64,000 nt of DNA. Source: Epithemia pelagica. Taxonomy: Eukaryota > Bacillariophyta > Bacillariophyceae > Surirellales > Surirellaceae. The notes under the pieces were generated by a model that saw nothing but the letters and a program-made list of their open reading frames with translations, did no database searches and was not told the DNA's origin. Location: positions 434,001 through 498,000 of the forward strand of contig OX337234.1 of assembly GCA_946965045.2 (NCBI GenBank), read 5' to 3'. The number at the start of each line of letters is the position of its first letter. The first letter of the stretch is position 1. Below, piece after piece: positions 40,663 to 51,247 of this stretch. The translations under genes and the position numbers were made by a program.

Positions 40663-41245
40663 ATGGACAGCCATTCATATTACAATGGTACTGTGTGAAC
40701 AAAAGGATGGGAATAAAATCGTTCCTGCCGCTGGACCACCTTGGAGGATCAGTTCGGATTTGTGAATTGTCGGCCATATTGGATATGGTCGAGGCACGCC
40801 TGTCCGCGCACCATGATTCATATCAATCTCAAGAAAAGGCCGTCATCTAGACTCTCCTACTTGGAATGTGTTTGACCGAATTAGACCTGTGGATAAACAT
40901 CCCGTTTTGTGGAAGATGAGACAATTCCATCTGGTGCCTATAGACTAGTGTCATAATATATAATATGATAGAGCCTTGTACAAAACGAACCGAAAGCTTG
41001 CGTGTCGGATCAAGTCAAACCACAGTAACAGTTATCAAAATCAATACGAGTCAAAACTACTGCTCGTAGGTATATTGTCGCAGACACGTTGACGTTGTTT
41101 TGCTCTCGTACGGCGGGAACGGGTTTCCAGATTTTCTTGTAACCCATATTAGTCCCCAGCGAGGCAAACGTGTGAATATGTTCCTCTGCTCTTTCTTATA
41201 TTGGAACACATTCTGCGACTAAAACTCACACATGCTTGGGCGTAT

Positions 41246-41495
41246 TACGATGGTCTCGGTGCTTGGGTGTCCAGGGTTCGAGTCCGCTGTGATTAGGTGG
41301 TTGGGAGGGCTAGATGTGGGGCCCGGAAAAACGGTTCGTCTACATGTGGCCCCTTGTCACACAAGCGGGCTGTCCCCCCGCTCCATGATTCCGAGTGTCA
41401 TGGCGCCAGGGCAGTCGGTCGACTTAACCCCAGGCGGTAGAGTGGGTGAGCGCGGCAGCTGGAAGCTGGAAGCATAGATTCAAACCTTTTTTTTT
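41246..41495 (+). mobile_element. SINE-like insertion with Pol III box-like signals
   Basis: About 250 bp present upstream of copy C but missing at the same place upstream of copy D, where gtattac runs straight on to the acacaaaac/aaagacaaaac flank. It holds a B-box-like GGTTCGAGTCC (41275-41285), a second pair of A-box-like (GGTAGAGTGGGTGAGCGCGG, from 41434) and B-box-like (GATTCAAAC, 41477) words, then a T9 run (41487-41495) like a Pol III terminator. The boxes are degenerate, so transcription is unproven. Boundaries are good to a few bases. Confidence 0.5.
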
Positions 41496-41541
41496 ACACA
41501 AAACACAAAACACGCAGCTCATAATAGTTTGCACACACACC

Positions 41542-42319
41542 ATGACCGATCCAAACACTTCGAAGAACATTGACATGGAGGTATGTTCTTGTATGATGAG
41601 CATTCGCTGTTGTAGGGATCCTTCAACAGGTATTGGCTACGACATCCATCAAATACACCTGGGTGGAAGCTGGAACGGTGCATTGCTACGGAACGTGACG
41701 GCGGAAGACTAGAGACGAGAAACCAAATACGGAAAGTGATGACTGCCCAGGGTATTTTGACGACTTTCTCACCTATCGCTATCTCATACAAACATTCGTT
41801 CAGGAACAAATGCGCCGATGCCTTCAAAACAATGAGTGGGGATTCCTTGGTTGGGGATTCCCTGGTTGGGGATTCCCTGGTTGGGGATTCCCTGGTTGGG
41901 GGTTCCCTGGTTGGGGGTTCCCTGGTTGGGGATTGCTTGCAGGAATCCCAAATGCAGCTACTGTCATTAGTTGTGCGCATGTATGCGCTACGAAAGAATC
42001 CGGAAAAGCCCATAAAGAGGCAGCGCAAGCCCTGGCAGAGGGTACCCTTGCAAAGGCCCATAAAGAGGCGGCGCAAGCCCTTGCAAAGGCCCATGAAGAA
42101 GCGGCGGAAGTCGCTACACACGGGATGAAAGCGGCCCATAAAGAAGCGGCGGAATCCGTTACACAAGGAATGCAGGCCGTTGCAGGTGGCATGAAAGAAG
42201 CGGCGGAAGCCGTTAAACAAGGGATGCTGTCATTATCCATCGCAATTGGATTCAGCGCACTTGTGTATGGTGTGGTCACCCTCTGGCTTCTTGGGAATTC
42301 ATGCCAAGCATATAGCTAA
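41542..42319 (+). CDS. WGFPG/11-mer membrane-protein family, copy C
   Basis: Exon 1 41542-41580 (MTDPNTSKNIDME), intron 41581-41707 (127 bp), exon 2 41708-42319; 216 aa in frame. Exon 2 starts TRDEKPNTESDDCPGYFDDFLTY. It has the longest WGFPG array in the window, then LLAGIPNAATVISCAHVCATKESG, AHKEAAQALA/AHEEAAEVA 11-mers, an AVAGGMKEAAEAVKQG segment and the C-terminal membrane helix LSIAIGFSALVYGVVTLWLLG. The last third is nearly identical to copy B, and the rest to copy D, so exchange between copies has happened. Polyadenylation-like gggaataaaa follows the stop. Function unknown. Confidence 0.7.
41838..41938 (+). repeat. 15-bp coding minisatellite (WGFPG repeat), copy C
   Basis: Tandem GGTTGGGGATTCCCT units encode Gly-Trp-Gly-Phe-Pro; two units have GGGGGTTCCCT. 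Copy C has the most units, D fewer (43273-43341), A fewest (35785-35830) and B none. The G-run spacing could also favour quadruplex folding on the coding strand. Confidence 0.85.
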
Positions 42320-42977
42320 ATGGACAGCCATTCATATTACAATGGTCCCGTGAGAGCAAAAGGATGGGAATAAAATCGATCCTGCCGCTGGACCACCTTG
42401 GAGGATCAGTTCGGATTTGTGAATTGTCGGCCATATTGGATATGGTCGAGGCACGCCTGTCCGCGCACCATGATTCATATCAATCTCAAGAAAAGGCCGT
42501 CATCTAGACTCTCCTACTTGGAATGTGTTTGACCGAATTAGACCTGTGGATAAACATCCCGTTTTTGTGGAAGATGAGACAATTCCATCTGGTGCCTATA
42601 GACTAGTGTCATAATATATAATATGATAGAGCCTTGTACAAAACGAACCGAAAGCTTGCGTGTCGGATCAAGTCAAACCACAGTAACAGTTATCAAAATC
42701 AATACGAGTAATGTCTCCTACAAAACTACTACTTGTAGAGGTGTATTGTCGCAGACACGTTGACGTTGTTTTGCTCTCGTACGGCGGGAACGGGTTTCCA
42801 GATTTTCTTGTATCGCAAATTAGTCCCCAGCGAGGGAAACGTGTGAATATTTTTTCTTATATTGTAACACATTCTGCGACTAAAACTCTCGCCTTCTTGG
42901 GAGTATTACCAGCTTCTGTTGTCTCAAAGACAAAACACGCAGATCATAATAGTTTACACAACCACCATCAACACACC

Positions 42978-43635
42978 ATGACCGATCCAAACACTTCGAA
43001 GAACATTGACATGGAGGTATGTTCTTGTATGATGAGCATTCGCTGTTGTAGGGATCCTTCAACAGGTATTGGCTACGACATCCATCAAATACACCTGGGT
43101 GGAAGCTGGAACGGTGCATTGCTACGGAACGTGACGGCGGAAGACTAGAGACGAGAAACCAAATACGGAAAGTGATGACTGCCCAGGGTATTTTGACGAC
43201 TTTCTCACCTATCGCTATCTCATACAAACATTCGTTCAGGAACAAATGCGCCGATGCATTCAATACAATGAGTGGGGATTCCTTGGTTGGGGATTCCCTG
43301 GTTGGGGATTCCCTGGTTGGGGATTCCCTGGTTGGGGATTGCTTGCAGGAATCCCAAATGCAGCTACTGTCATTAGTTGTGCGCATGTATGCGCTACGAA
43401 AGAATCCGGAAAAGCCCATAAAGAGGCAGCGCAAGCCCTTGCAGAGGGTACCCTTGCAAAGGCCCATAAAGAGGCGGCGCAAGCCCTTGCAAAGGCCCAT
43501 AAAGAGGCGGCCCAAGCCCTTGCAGGTGCCCATAACGAGGCATCGCTGTCATTATCCATCGCCATTGGATTCAGTGCACTTGTGTATGGTGGGGTCGCCG
43601 TCTGGCTTGGGAATGCGCGCCATGCGCCTCGCTAA
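42978..43635 (+). CDS. WGFPG/11-mer membrane-protein family, copy D
   Basis: Exon 1 42978-43016 (same 13 residues as copy C), intron 43017-43143 (127 bp, nearly identical to C), exon 2 43144-43635; 176 aa. It has four or five WGFPG units, HVCATKESGKAHKEAAQALA-type 11-mers in three runs, then directly the membrane helix LSIAIGFSALVYGGVAVWLG and a short basic tail NARHAPR. The GMK-type segments of B and C are missing, so it is an internally shortened copy. The upstream flank matches those of A and C (ctcgtacggcgggaacggg), showing the promoter was duplicated too. Confidence 0.7.
43273..43341 (+). repeat. 15-bp coding minisatellite (WGFPG repeat), copy D
   Basis: Tandem GGTTGGGGATTCCCT units inside copy D; same unit as in copy C but fewer repeats. 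Confidence 0.85.
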
Positions 43636-43989
43636 ATGGACGGCCGTTTTTAAGCATTGGTTCGCATGTCGAAGCGTTGAAAAAAGAAGCATTGGAATAG
43701 CAACGTTCCTGCCGTTGGTTTCTCTTGCCTTGTGTGTGCGTCTCGAGTGACTCGTTTGCAGGTACACTCCCAACCCGTTTGGACTCTATAAAGTTTTGTA
43801 GGAGTGGATCGTTCCTTCGTGTGCTGGTTTCACAGAGAGCGAGAGAGAGAGAGCCTTTCCACACAGACACAACTGTCCTGGGGTTCCTCGACGATTCGAA
43901 TGTGGATTTCGCTTTTCTTGTAGGGGTCCATTGTTCTCTCCACACACAGGAGCATCTGTACCACGAACCACCGTTTCTTGTTCAACCAT

Positions 43990-45849
43990 CTAGGATGGCG
44001 CAATGGGGTCCCACCCCTGCGACGACGACGACGACAAAGGTATGGAACATTGAAAGACGACGTGTCGTGTCGTTCCATCCAAGACAAAGACGGTCGTTCC
44101 CACACCTCCCGTGGCGACCCACCATTGTTCGTCGTCCTGATTATTGTGGTTGTCGTCGTTGTCCGAATGGTTGTCCTTGTCCTCCCATCGGTGGGTACGA
44201 CGACTACTGCTGCTACTGCGAATCGACCGTGGGTGCACCACCCGTGTCGTCGCCACGGCATAGCCACATCCGGGGGACAGGGGTGGTGCCGTGTGGGACA
44301 TTGTGGCATTCCGGCCCGTGTCATCAGTTTGCAACGACCACGGATTGTTCCACACGGAAACCACGGGTGTTTGGGTGGAACAATCCTCCTGATGGGACAG
44401 TCGACGACCTGTTCCCACGGCCCAGAGTCCTTCGCCGCCCGTCGTCGCCAGTTGATGAATCGGACTGGGCGTACCCGTGGACGTGACCAAGGTTCGTGTG
44501 GGAGCATGCCACGTTGTGACAAAGCCGCGCGGATCGGAACCACCACCCAACGACGACAAAGTACCAGTACCCCGAGAGGGAGGAGGATGCCATCCTCCCG
44601 CCACGGTCCACCAGGAACAAGAATGATCGTCGTCGTCATGGCCGGAGAACACGGGGACAATGCTACTAATCCATCCATGCGTTGTTGGTGTGGTGGTGGT
44701 TCGTTTTATGGGGCTCATGGTCCTCCCACTCAATGACGACACGGCCGCCGTCACCACGTCGAGTTGATCCACCAGTGCATCGTGTTGGACATCCCACACT
44801 TGCAACAGGCCCTCTTCGCCTCCCGCCAAGAGCCATTTGTGGTTGGAGGATGCAGGGGTCGTTGTCGATGTCGTGTCGTTCTCTGTCATTGTCGTGTCGC
44901 AGGCCGGAACCAAGGACAGGGCATGCCACGAGCCTCCTCCTCTTCCACGTTTGGAAGGAGTTGTACTCGTCATTGTCATTTGGGAAGAATACGTGGCCAC
45001 CAATTGTTGCGTTTCGACATTCCACTTGGTACCAGCGGCATGGCCCGTGGCCCCATAGACAAATGGATCACTGCATGCCACGTCATTGACTTCGGACCGT
45101 TCCCCAAGAGACCATGGGGGAGGCTGCAAGTGCGTCACGCGTTGCAAGGGAGGCAGCGGTGCTACGGGTGGAGTTGGGGTGGAACACGACGAGCCTGTCA
45201 TGGAGGCTTGTTGTTGTTGTCGTTGGTACTGTCGTTGACGCAAGGCGGGCACTTGCGGCGTCCAATCCCACACTAAAACACCCTCGTCGCCCGATACCAC
45301 CAACCATTCCTTGTTGTTGCTATTCTTGCCAAACGTCGTGATTTGGATACTGTACAAGACGCCGTGGGACACCTTCCACTGCGCCAGAGGCATTGGATTC
45401 CACGCCTGCTGGGGTCGACGAATGGTGTTGTGGTTGGTCGAATTCCAATAGTCCATTCCTTCTTCCTCCGCGTCGTCATTGTCGTCGACCAAATAGGGAT
45501 TGCGACTTGGTACGGAAAAAACACAGACCTGGCCTTGATTGGTACACGCCAGCAACCACACGATCTTGTCGTCGTCCTTGTCGGTGTCGCTGTTGTATTC
45601 GGTGGATGCTTGATACCAACAGACCCCAAAGACGACCATGGTGGGATCGGTTGCCAGGGACTGCTGCCGCAACCGTTTGTGGTCCTGTCGTGGTTGTGAC
45701 GACGACGACGACGAACACAAGAATTGCTCGTTCCATTGACGGCGATAGGATCGATAGGCAAATTCGTCGTCGTCCTCCTTCATGGCGAATACCCCTCGTT
45801 TGGAAGGATAACTTGCAGTTGTACTGCTGCCAATGGCTGCCGTTGCCAT
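43990..45849 (-). CDS. WD40-repeat protein, THOC6-like
   Basis: 619 aa with degenerate WD40 blades: VWLLACTNQGQVCVFSV, VLYSIQITTF, WLVVSGDEGVLVWDW, WLLAGGEEGLLQVWDV, FVTTWHAP and WWVATGGVGTTVFVLDG. The order (VLYSIQ, then SGDEGVLVWDW, then AGGEEGLLQVWDV with a quantity-like tail) recalls THOC6 of the THO mRNA-export complex, but many blades are stretched by Ser/Thr/Asp inserts and the match is not decisive. A different WD40 scaffold is possible. It is head-to-head with the CDC20-like gene 454 bp away. Confidence 0.65.
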   Translation of the reverse strand: MATAAIGSSTTASYPSKRGVFAMKEDDDEFAYRSYRRQWNEQFLCSSSSSSQPRQDHKRLRQQSLATDPTMVVFGVCWYQASTEYNSDTDKDDDKIVWLLACTNQGQVCVFSVPSRNPYLVDDNDDAEEEGMDYWNSTNHNTIRRPQQAWNPMPLAQWKVSHGVLYSIQITTFGKNSNNKEWLVVSGDEGVLVWDWTPQVPALRQRQYQRQQQQASMTGSSCSTPTPPVAPLPPLQRVTHLQPPPWSLGERSEVNDVACSDPFVYGATGHAAGTKWNVETQQLVATYSSQMTMTSTTPSKRGRGGGSWHALSLVPACDTTMTENDTTSTTTPASSNHKWLLAGGEEGLLQVWDVQHDALVDQLDVVTAAVSSLSGRTMSPIKRTTTTPTTHGWISSIVPVFSGHDDDDHSCSWWTVAGGWHPPPSRGTGTLSSLGGGSDPRGFVTTWHAPTRTLVTSTGTPSPIHQLATTGGEGLWAVGTGRRLSHQEDCSTQTPVVSVWNNPWSLQTDDTGRNATMSHTAPPLSPGCGYAVATTRVVHPRSIRSSSSSRRTHRWEDKDNHSDNDDNHNNQDDEQWWVATGGVGTTVFVLDGTTRHVVFQCSIPLSSSSSQGWDPIAPS

Positions 45850-46303
45850 TTCTCTCTCTCGTATCTTGCGTTGTTGTTGTTGTGCCGTCCGTCTGGAATC
45901 TCCGGCCTCTCTTTCTTGGTCTGTTGGTCCTATATCGCTTTGTTGTCTTTCTTGCTGCCATTGCGGCGTGTGTCGAGACGAATTGCCTCCGCGTGGATCC
46001 TACGCTCGACGGACGGATTGGGTGATTGTAGCACGCCCGGCGTGGCCCGAAATTTTGATCTTGCGGGACCACCATTGAATAGCCCCTCATTTTTCGCGCC
46101 GGTCGGCACACTACGTTCACTGGATCGCCGTCCTGTGTTTGAGCGATCCAAATCCATCGTCGTCGTGTTCTCAGTCAACAAACACTCCAATACATCCAGT
46201 TGCGTCGTCTTGAGGCAGACCCACAGAGAGGCATTCTCTCAATAAGAATACTACGAATCTATCCCATCTTCCTCCAAGTCCACTTTGGCATTCCGTATAC
46301 GCA
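45850..46303. promoter_or_regulatory. shared divergent promoter region
   Basis: 454 bp between the start codons of the WD40 gene (-) and the APC/C activator (+). No coding signal. Both genes must be driven from here; a T-rich patch lies at 45890-45960. Confidence 0.5.
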
Positions 46304-48478
46304 ATGAATCACGACCGTCGTCTCCCAACAACAACACTGAGGACACCCCATCGATCCAGCAGTACTCGACTCATGACGACCATGACCATGACGACAACTC
46401 CTCCCCGCCGACCCCGAGCCGGAAGCAAATTGGTTCCCTCGTTCATGCCGACACCGACTCGGTATTATAGTGGTACTACGACGCCCATGACCAATCGCAG
46501 CAGTCGCAGCAAACGATATCACCCACGAATCATGCATCCCTATACTGTGGCAGCTGCACCCACACGCCGCTCCCTGGCGTCGCCCACCTCCTCTCCCTCC
46601 ATAGTAGCTCGTACCACAACCTCCACAACGGCTGCCGTCACACCCTCGACGCCCACACGATCCACTTCCACCAGCACAAGCATTTATCAAACACCGACCA
46701 CGACGAGAAGTCGCAGTCGTCCGACCCCGTTGAGCCATGGACGAACCAGCAGTGCCAAGCGCTTATTGTCCTCCTTGGACTCGGCCGCTTGCGTCGAAGC
46801 GGACGATCGCTTTATTCCCTCGCGGCGACGCTTGAATATGGAATTGTGTCGACGGGCCCTCTTGACCACGTCGACAGACCAGGACGAGTCGGACTCCCAG
46901 CAATCCTCGTCGCCCACGCAACCTCCACCACCCCCACCCATTTCGCAAGAAACACCCTTGCAACAAGAATACAAACGACGCTTGCTCAGTGCCCTGTGCA
47001 ATGTTCCCCTCCATCAATTGACCAAGGCCGGACATCCCGTTGGATTGTTGCCCATTGGGTCGGGCCAACAACAAGCACCAGGAGGAGGACGACGTTTTGG
47101 CATGAATCGTTTGTGGGCGGCCGCCAGTGGGGGCGAAAATATGGCTCCCCCAGCAACCACAACTACATCGCCGGCCCTCATTAATCCCTTTTGCCATGAT
47201 ACCTTGCGGCAACTCAAATTGGGACGCACCGTCACCACAGTTCAGGGATGGACCGATGACGATGCCCGGGTCGACGACGACGTGGGTGGCCAATGGATGG
47301 CGGGTGGCGCCCACCGTGGTGGCAAGGGTGTGTGGCGCAAGGTTCCCACGTCGCCCTTGCGCATTTTGGATGCCCCCGACATTGTCGATGATTATTACTT
47401 GAATTTGATTAGTTGGTCGCAGGACAACATCTTGGCCGTGGCCTTGGCCCAATCCGTCTACTTGTGGAATGCCACGACGGGGGACATTCAACATTTGATT
47501 ACGGTTGATCATTCCAACGATTACATTACGTCCGTCTGCTGGTGTCCCACCCCCACGTACACCCATTGCATTGCCGTCGGAACCAATCTCGCTCAAGTCC
47601 ACTTGTACAATGGCCATACCTTACAAAAGATTCAAACCATTCCGTCGTCGTTGCATCCCGCGGATTCTTCCATGAGCAATACCACGCATTCCGGCCGCGT
47701 GTCGGCCTTGGCGTGGAATCCCAGTCAAGCGCAATGGATGACGTCGGGGGCCCGCGATTCCCGCATTGTCCAACACGATTTGCGACAAGCGCGGTCCACC
47801 ACCACCAGTGTCTATCGCGGCCATGAACAAGAAGTGTGTGGCTTGAAATGGAATGAGGAAGGCACGTGTTTGGCCAGTGGGGGCAATGAAAATTACTTGT
47901 GCTTGTGGGATGCGCACCGGTCCAATACGACCACGACGAATTCGGGAACGACAACCCAACAACGTATCGCATCACGATTGCAGCAGCACCAGAATCATGC
48001 ACCGCGCTTGATTTTGCGACAACACAAGGCGGCCGTCAAGGCCTTGGATTGGTGTCCCTTTCATCGCGGCTTGTTGGCCAGTGGGGGTGGCACGGCCGAT
48101 CGGACCCTCAAATTTTGGAATTCCACGTCGGGCGCCGTCTTGCACAGTGTCGATACCGGCAGTCAAGTGTGTTCCGTCGTGTGGAGTCCCTTGTCGGGCG
48201 CGCGGGAATTGTGCACCTCCCATGGCTATAGTGAAAATCAGTTAATCTTGTGGAACTATTCCACCATGACCAAGATTCAAGAACTCAAGGGTCATTCCGC
48301 CCGTGTCTTGAATATGGAAAAGAGTCCCGATGGAACGGCTGTCGTTTCGGCAGCCGCCGATGAGACCTTGAGGTTTTGGAATGTCTTTTCGACACCCCAT
48401 GAATCGTCGGGGGGAATGATGGCTGCGGCGGGTCGAGGAGGAGTTTTGTCGTCCTTGGGTGGTCCCACCATTCGGTAA
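46304..48478 (+). CDS. APC/C activator, CDC20/CDH1 family
   Basis: 724 aa. The N-terminus is Ser/Thr/Arg-rich and unstructured. DRFIPSR (168-174) is the C-box that docks on the anaphase-promoting complex. KVPTSPLRILDAPDIVDDYYLNLISWS opens the seven-bladed WD40 propeller, with VYLWNATTGDIQ, VCWCPTPTYTHCIAVGT, VSALAWNPSQAQWMTSGARD, VCGLKWNEEGTCLASGGNENYLCLWD, VKALDWCPFHRGLLASGGGTADRTLKFWN and VVSAAADETLRFWNVF. The protein ends in I-R, the IR tail that binds APC/C. It selects mitotic substrates for ubiquitination. The blade sequences do not settle whether it is CDC20 or CDH1/FZR. Confidence 0.92.
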   Translation: MNHDRRLPTTTLRTPHRSSSTRLMTTMTMTTTPPRRPRAGSKLVPSFMPTPTRYYSGTTTPMTNRSSRSKRYHPRIMHPYTVAAAPTRRSLASPTSSPSIVARTTTSTTAAVTPSTPTRSTSTSTSIYQTPTTTRSRSRPTPLSHGRTSSAKRLLSSLDSAACVEADDRFIPSRRRLNMELCRRALLTTSTDQDESDSQQSSSPTQPPPPPPISQETPLQQEYKRRLLSALCNVPLHQLTKAGHPVGLLPIGSGQQQAPGGGRRFGMNRLWAAASGGENMAPPATTTTSPALINPFCHDTLRQLKLGRTVTTVQGWTDDDARVDDDVGGQWMAGGAHRGGKGVWRKVPTSPLRILDAPDIVDDYYLNLISWSQDNILAVALAQSVYLWNATTGDIQHLITVDHSNDYITSVCWCPTPTYTHCIAVGTNLAQVHLYNGHTLQKIQTIPSSLHPADSSMSNTTHSGRVSALAWNPSQAQWMTSGARDSRIVQHDLRQARSTTTSVYRGHEQEVCGLKWNEEGTCLASGGNENYLCLWDAHRSNTTTTNSGTTTQQRIASRLQQHQNHAPRLILRQHKAAVKALDWCPFHRGLLASGGGTADRTLKFWNSTSGAVLHSVDTGSQVCSVVWSPLSGARELCTSHGYSENQLILWNYSTMTKIQELKGHSARVLNMEKSPDGTAVVSAAADETLRFWNVFSTPHESSGGMMAAAGRGGVLSSLGGPTIR

Positions 48479-49303
48479 CAATGGACCACCCGACAAACAA
48501 ATATCATGGAAACAAGCGAAACAAGCAGGACACCAAGGACTGACCTTGTTGAGATGGCCATGACTGACAGGATACATGAAAGACAAACACAGGATACATG
48601 GAAGAACAAAGCAAGGCACTGCAAGAGGGCGCTCGATCGTTGGATCTTTGATTCATTACACCAATACGATTACTAAGCAAAAGAACAATGTATAATACAA
48701 TCATTATCCATGTTACGTTGTAACTTGTTGTTTCTTGATTTGATAGAAAGAGCTCTGGTTGTGGTTGGTTGGTGAAATAATGTACTCCTAGCCCGCCAAC
48801 CTGTCAGAAGCAAGAGAGTATGGAAGCACCTTTTGATGCAGCACAGGACCAAAAGACCTTGAGGCTTTGATTCGCTTGTGGGAAACGCAATGGAAAGACG
48901 GTGCTCTTCTCATTGAACTACCGGATCAAGTCATTGTATGAGTACAATAGATATATTGATAGCATCTCTGAAACATCCTACAGGGGTTTCATTTTGTGGG
49001 GATATTCGAGTTCGATGAGATACCTTGGCACATCGGCTGCCTCTCACGCCGGAAACTATGAAGATGTAGAGAGCATATTTCCAAAAACGTTTAATGAAAA
49101 TTGAAGTAACTAGCAGTGCGCGCGCTTGGCGCATGGGGATGTCTCCTCTGTCACAAGAGCTAGCTCTTGTACCGAAAATTTTGACATCTTTTCTCATCGT
49201 AAAATCACAACATTGTTCGAGTCTTCTCTCGTCGACTTTCGAAAAAAATAATAATGACAGATTGCATCTCCTTTCATGAAGACAAATCTTCAAAGTTGAC
49301 AAG
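48479..49303. other. intergenic, 0.8 kb
   Basis: 3' space between convergent genes. No supported gene; short open frames are not conserved-looking. Confidence 0.45.
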
Positions 49304-50365
49304 TCATCCGTGAAACGAGGCTCGTCGTGGCCGCAAAAATCGCCGACCTGGAGTACGACGGGACGCTTCCACCACGTTGGACAAAACTGGTGGCTGTAGT
49401 TGTTGCCGTTGTTGGCGGTGCGCTTGTCCCAGAACGGCGGCAAAGTGTCGTATGGGTTGCGTCACTTCTTGACACGCTTGACTCAGTCGTTCCTCTTGCC
49501 CCTTTGGGCTGGCCAAGACGAGTTGCAACAAGGTTCGATGTCGCTCCTTGAGATCCTGAGCAATGCAGGGAATGTACTTGACAATTTGATACTCCAAGCC
49601 CATGCTGTCATCCAGATCCAAACATTTACGCAAGGTTGAAATGTCGGAAGAAGAATATGTGCTCCAAGGCTCTTTGGGGCAAGTCTCGACCATGCTCCTG
49701 CAATCCGTCTTGTTCTGGTGTTGGGTCTGGGAGCCATCGACACCGCAACAGTCGCGATAGACAACGGCCAAGCACTTGGCTGTTTGGTAACAAAAGGACA
49801 TGTTGTTTTCTTTCATTTGTCGGCATTCACTACGACTGTACCATCGTGCATGGCATTCCCTCCAAGACAATTCAAAACAAGGTTGTTCGTAGGATACAGT
49901 TTGATCTTCGTCAAAGGCCACGGCACGACGACGAGGCCTTGTCTTGTCCGCGAGGAGTGTGGACCGTAACACAGGTGCAGCCTTTTTCTTGGCAATGCTG
50001 GAGGACTTGTCGGACTTCTTGAGAATCCCGCCAAGCGGTATGGCGCGAGCAAGGGATGACACCGACCAGGATGACAGAGACGACGAATCCATGGAATGAA
50101 CGGATTCCGTACCAGTGGATCCTCTCCGGGGCATGCGACGACCACGTTTTAGAAAGGACAAATCGTGACGTGGTTCCAATGAGGAATCCTTGCAATTAGT
50201 ATTCGTGTTGTCCTTCAGGGGAACCAATGGGGACACATGTTTTCCATCTGAATCATGGGATTGTTGCTGGGATTGTCGCGGTTGTTGCTGGTTTCTTCGA
50301 AACCATGGTCTTCTTGTCGTCTGAGAAACAGACTCAAGCTTGGTTGATGCAACACATGGTGTCAT
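49304..50365 (-). CDS. unrecognised protein, likely of an algal/diatom-expanded family
   Basis: 353 aa from the ATG at 50365 (open frame continues upstream but without an ATG). Residues ~1-150 are Ser/Arg/Gln-rich. The block AVAFDEDQTVSYEQPCFELSWRECHARWYSRSECRQM (W-Y-S-x2-E) looks conserved. A second half reads DDSMGLEYQIVKYIPCIAQDLKERHRTLLQLV and EERLSQACQEVTQPIRHFAAVLGQAHRQQ, predicted helical. I recall similar V-x-F-D-E ... W-Y-S-x-x-E proteins as common diatom hypotheticals, but no function is known to me. A Cys cluster (CCGVDGSQTQHQNKTDC) lies between. Confidence 0.7.
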   Translation of the reverse strand: MTPCVASTKLESVSQTTRRPWFRRNQQQPRQSQQQSHDSDGKHVSPLVPLKDNTNTNCKDSSLEPRHDLSFLKRGRRMPRRGSTGTESVHSMDSSSLSSWSVSSLARAIPLGGILKKSDKSSSIAKKKAAPVLRSTLLADKTRPRRRAVAFDEDQTVSYEQPCFELSWRECHARWYSRSECRQMKENNMSFCYQTAKCLAVVYRDCCGVDGSQTQHQNKTDCRSMVETCPKEPWSTYSSSDISTLRKCLDLDDSMGLEYQIVKYIPCIAQDLKERHRTLLQLVLASPKGQEERLSQACQEVTQPIRHFAAVLGQAHRQQRQQLQPPVLSNVVEASRRTPGRRFLRPRRASFHG

Positions 50366-51247
50366 TCTCTGGTTCTCTCGAAATACAAGATGGTAGTCAG
50401 TAAAGTGTGATGCAGTCGTTCTTTTTTGTGGCCCTTGTCTTGTGGTAATGACACAAATCAGGATCAAGTACTACGGTAGCTCACTGCCGTAAATTTGTGA
50501 GACACTGTTTCGCAGTGCTGATGATCCTTGGATATTAGGGTTCCTGTTGGTCCGTTGGAGGGATCTATGTTGTTTTTGCCAATCTCGCTCAGCTTCGTTG
50601 CCACAGTGGCAGTAGAGCAAAACAGCCTTTTGTCATGTCTTTGGATCGGACAAGAAAACAACACAGGAACGGGTGTCAAATTGTGATGACTGTTGAATCT
50701 TAGGTTCATTGCGTGATAGAATCGAAGATAGAGGAGGGTTCCTTTTTCGTGGATTGGATGCTCTGTGTCTGGGTAGTTTTTACCATGGGCGCGTAGGCTA
50801 GCCCTCGGCTTTCCGGTATCCAAACAGCGTTCCACTCCCTAGCACGTTATGAGGACATAATATATCACTTGGTTCACATGAAGATCGTACACGTTCGCTT
50901 GGTAGTGGTTCGGGAACGAGGATTCAGTCACACTTCAAGAAAGTTTTTGCCAATGCTACTGATGACATGGATGACAAAGTGCAACCTCGTCGTTGACAGT
51001 TGACACACTTCTTCTTCTTTCACCACACAAAGTCCATCATCTGTGTCGACGATCACACGGCCAGTTTGTGCATGTCATCTCTAAAGTGCACCCAACACCC
51101 AACAGAAAATAGGTGGCTGTGTCTTTCGGTTCAAAATCCTTTTCTAGTGGATGCTCGGTCATGAATGGTTTGGCAGGTGAGCCTGAGCGATATGAGGGCT
51201 CCTTGATAGAACATAATTGGTGTCGACTCCAAGTCCACGATACAAGG

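Noticed and set aside
41222-41290. tRNA gene at the GGTTCGAGTCC word
   Set aside because: The T-stem does not pair well and no acceptor or anticodon stem forms; kept only as a Pol III-like signal.
41446-41712. 88-aa frame read straight through the leader exon of copy C
   Set aside because: The same region in B, C and D splices in frame with 87- or 127-bp introns to the long second exon; read-through hits a stop.
41838-41938. CRISPR-like array in the 15-bp repeats
   Set aside because: The units are contiguous without spacers and lie inside a coding frame of a eukaryotic gene.
43725-44736. ~250-aa plus-strand frames over the WD40 gene
   Set aside because: Arg/Pro/Cys-rich translations of the antisense strand without any domain.
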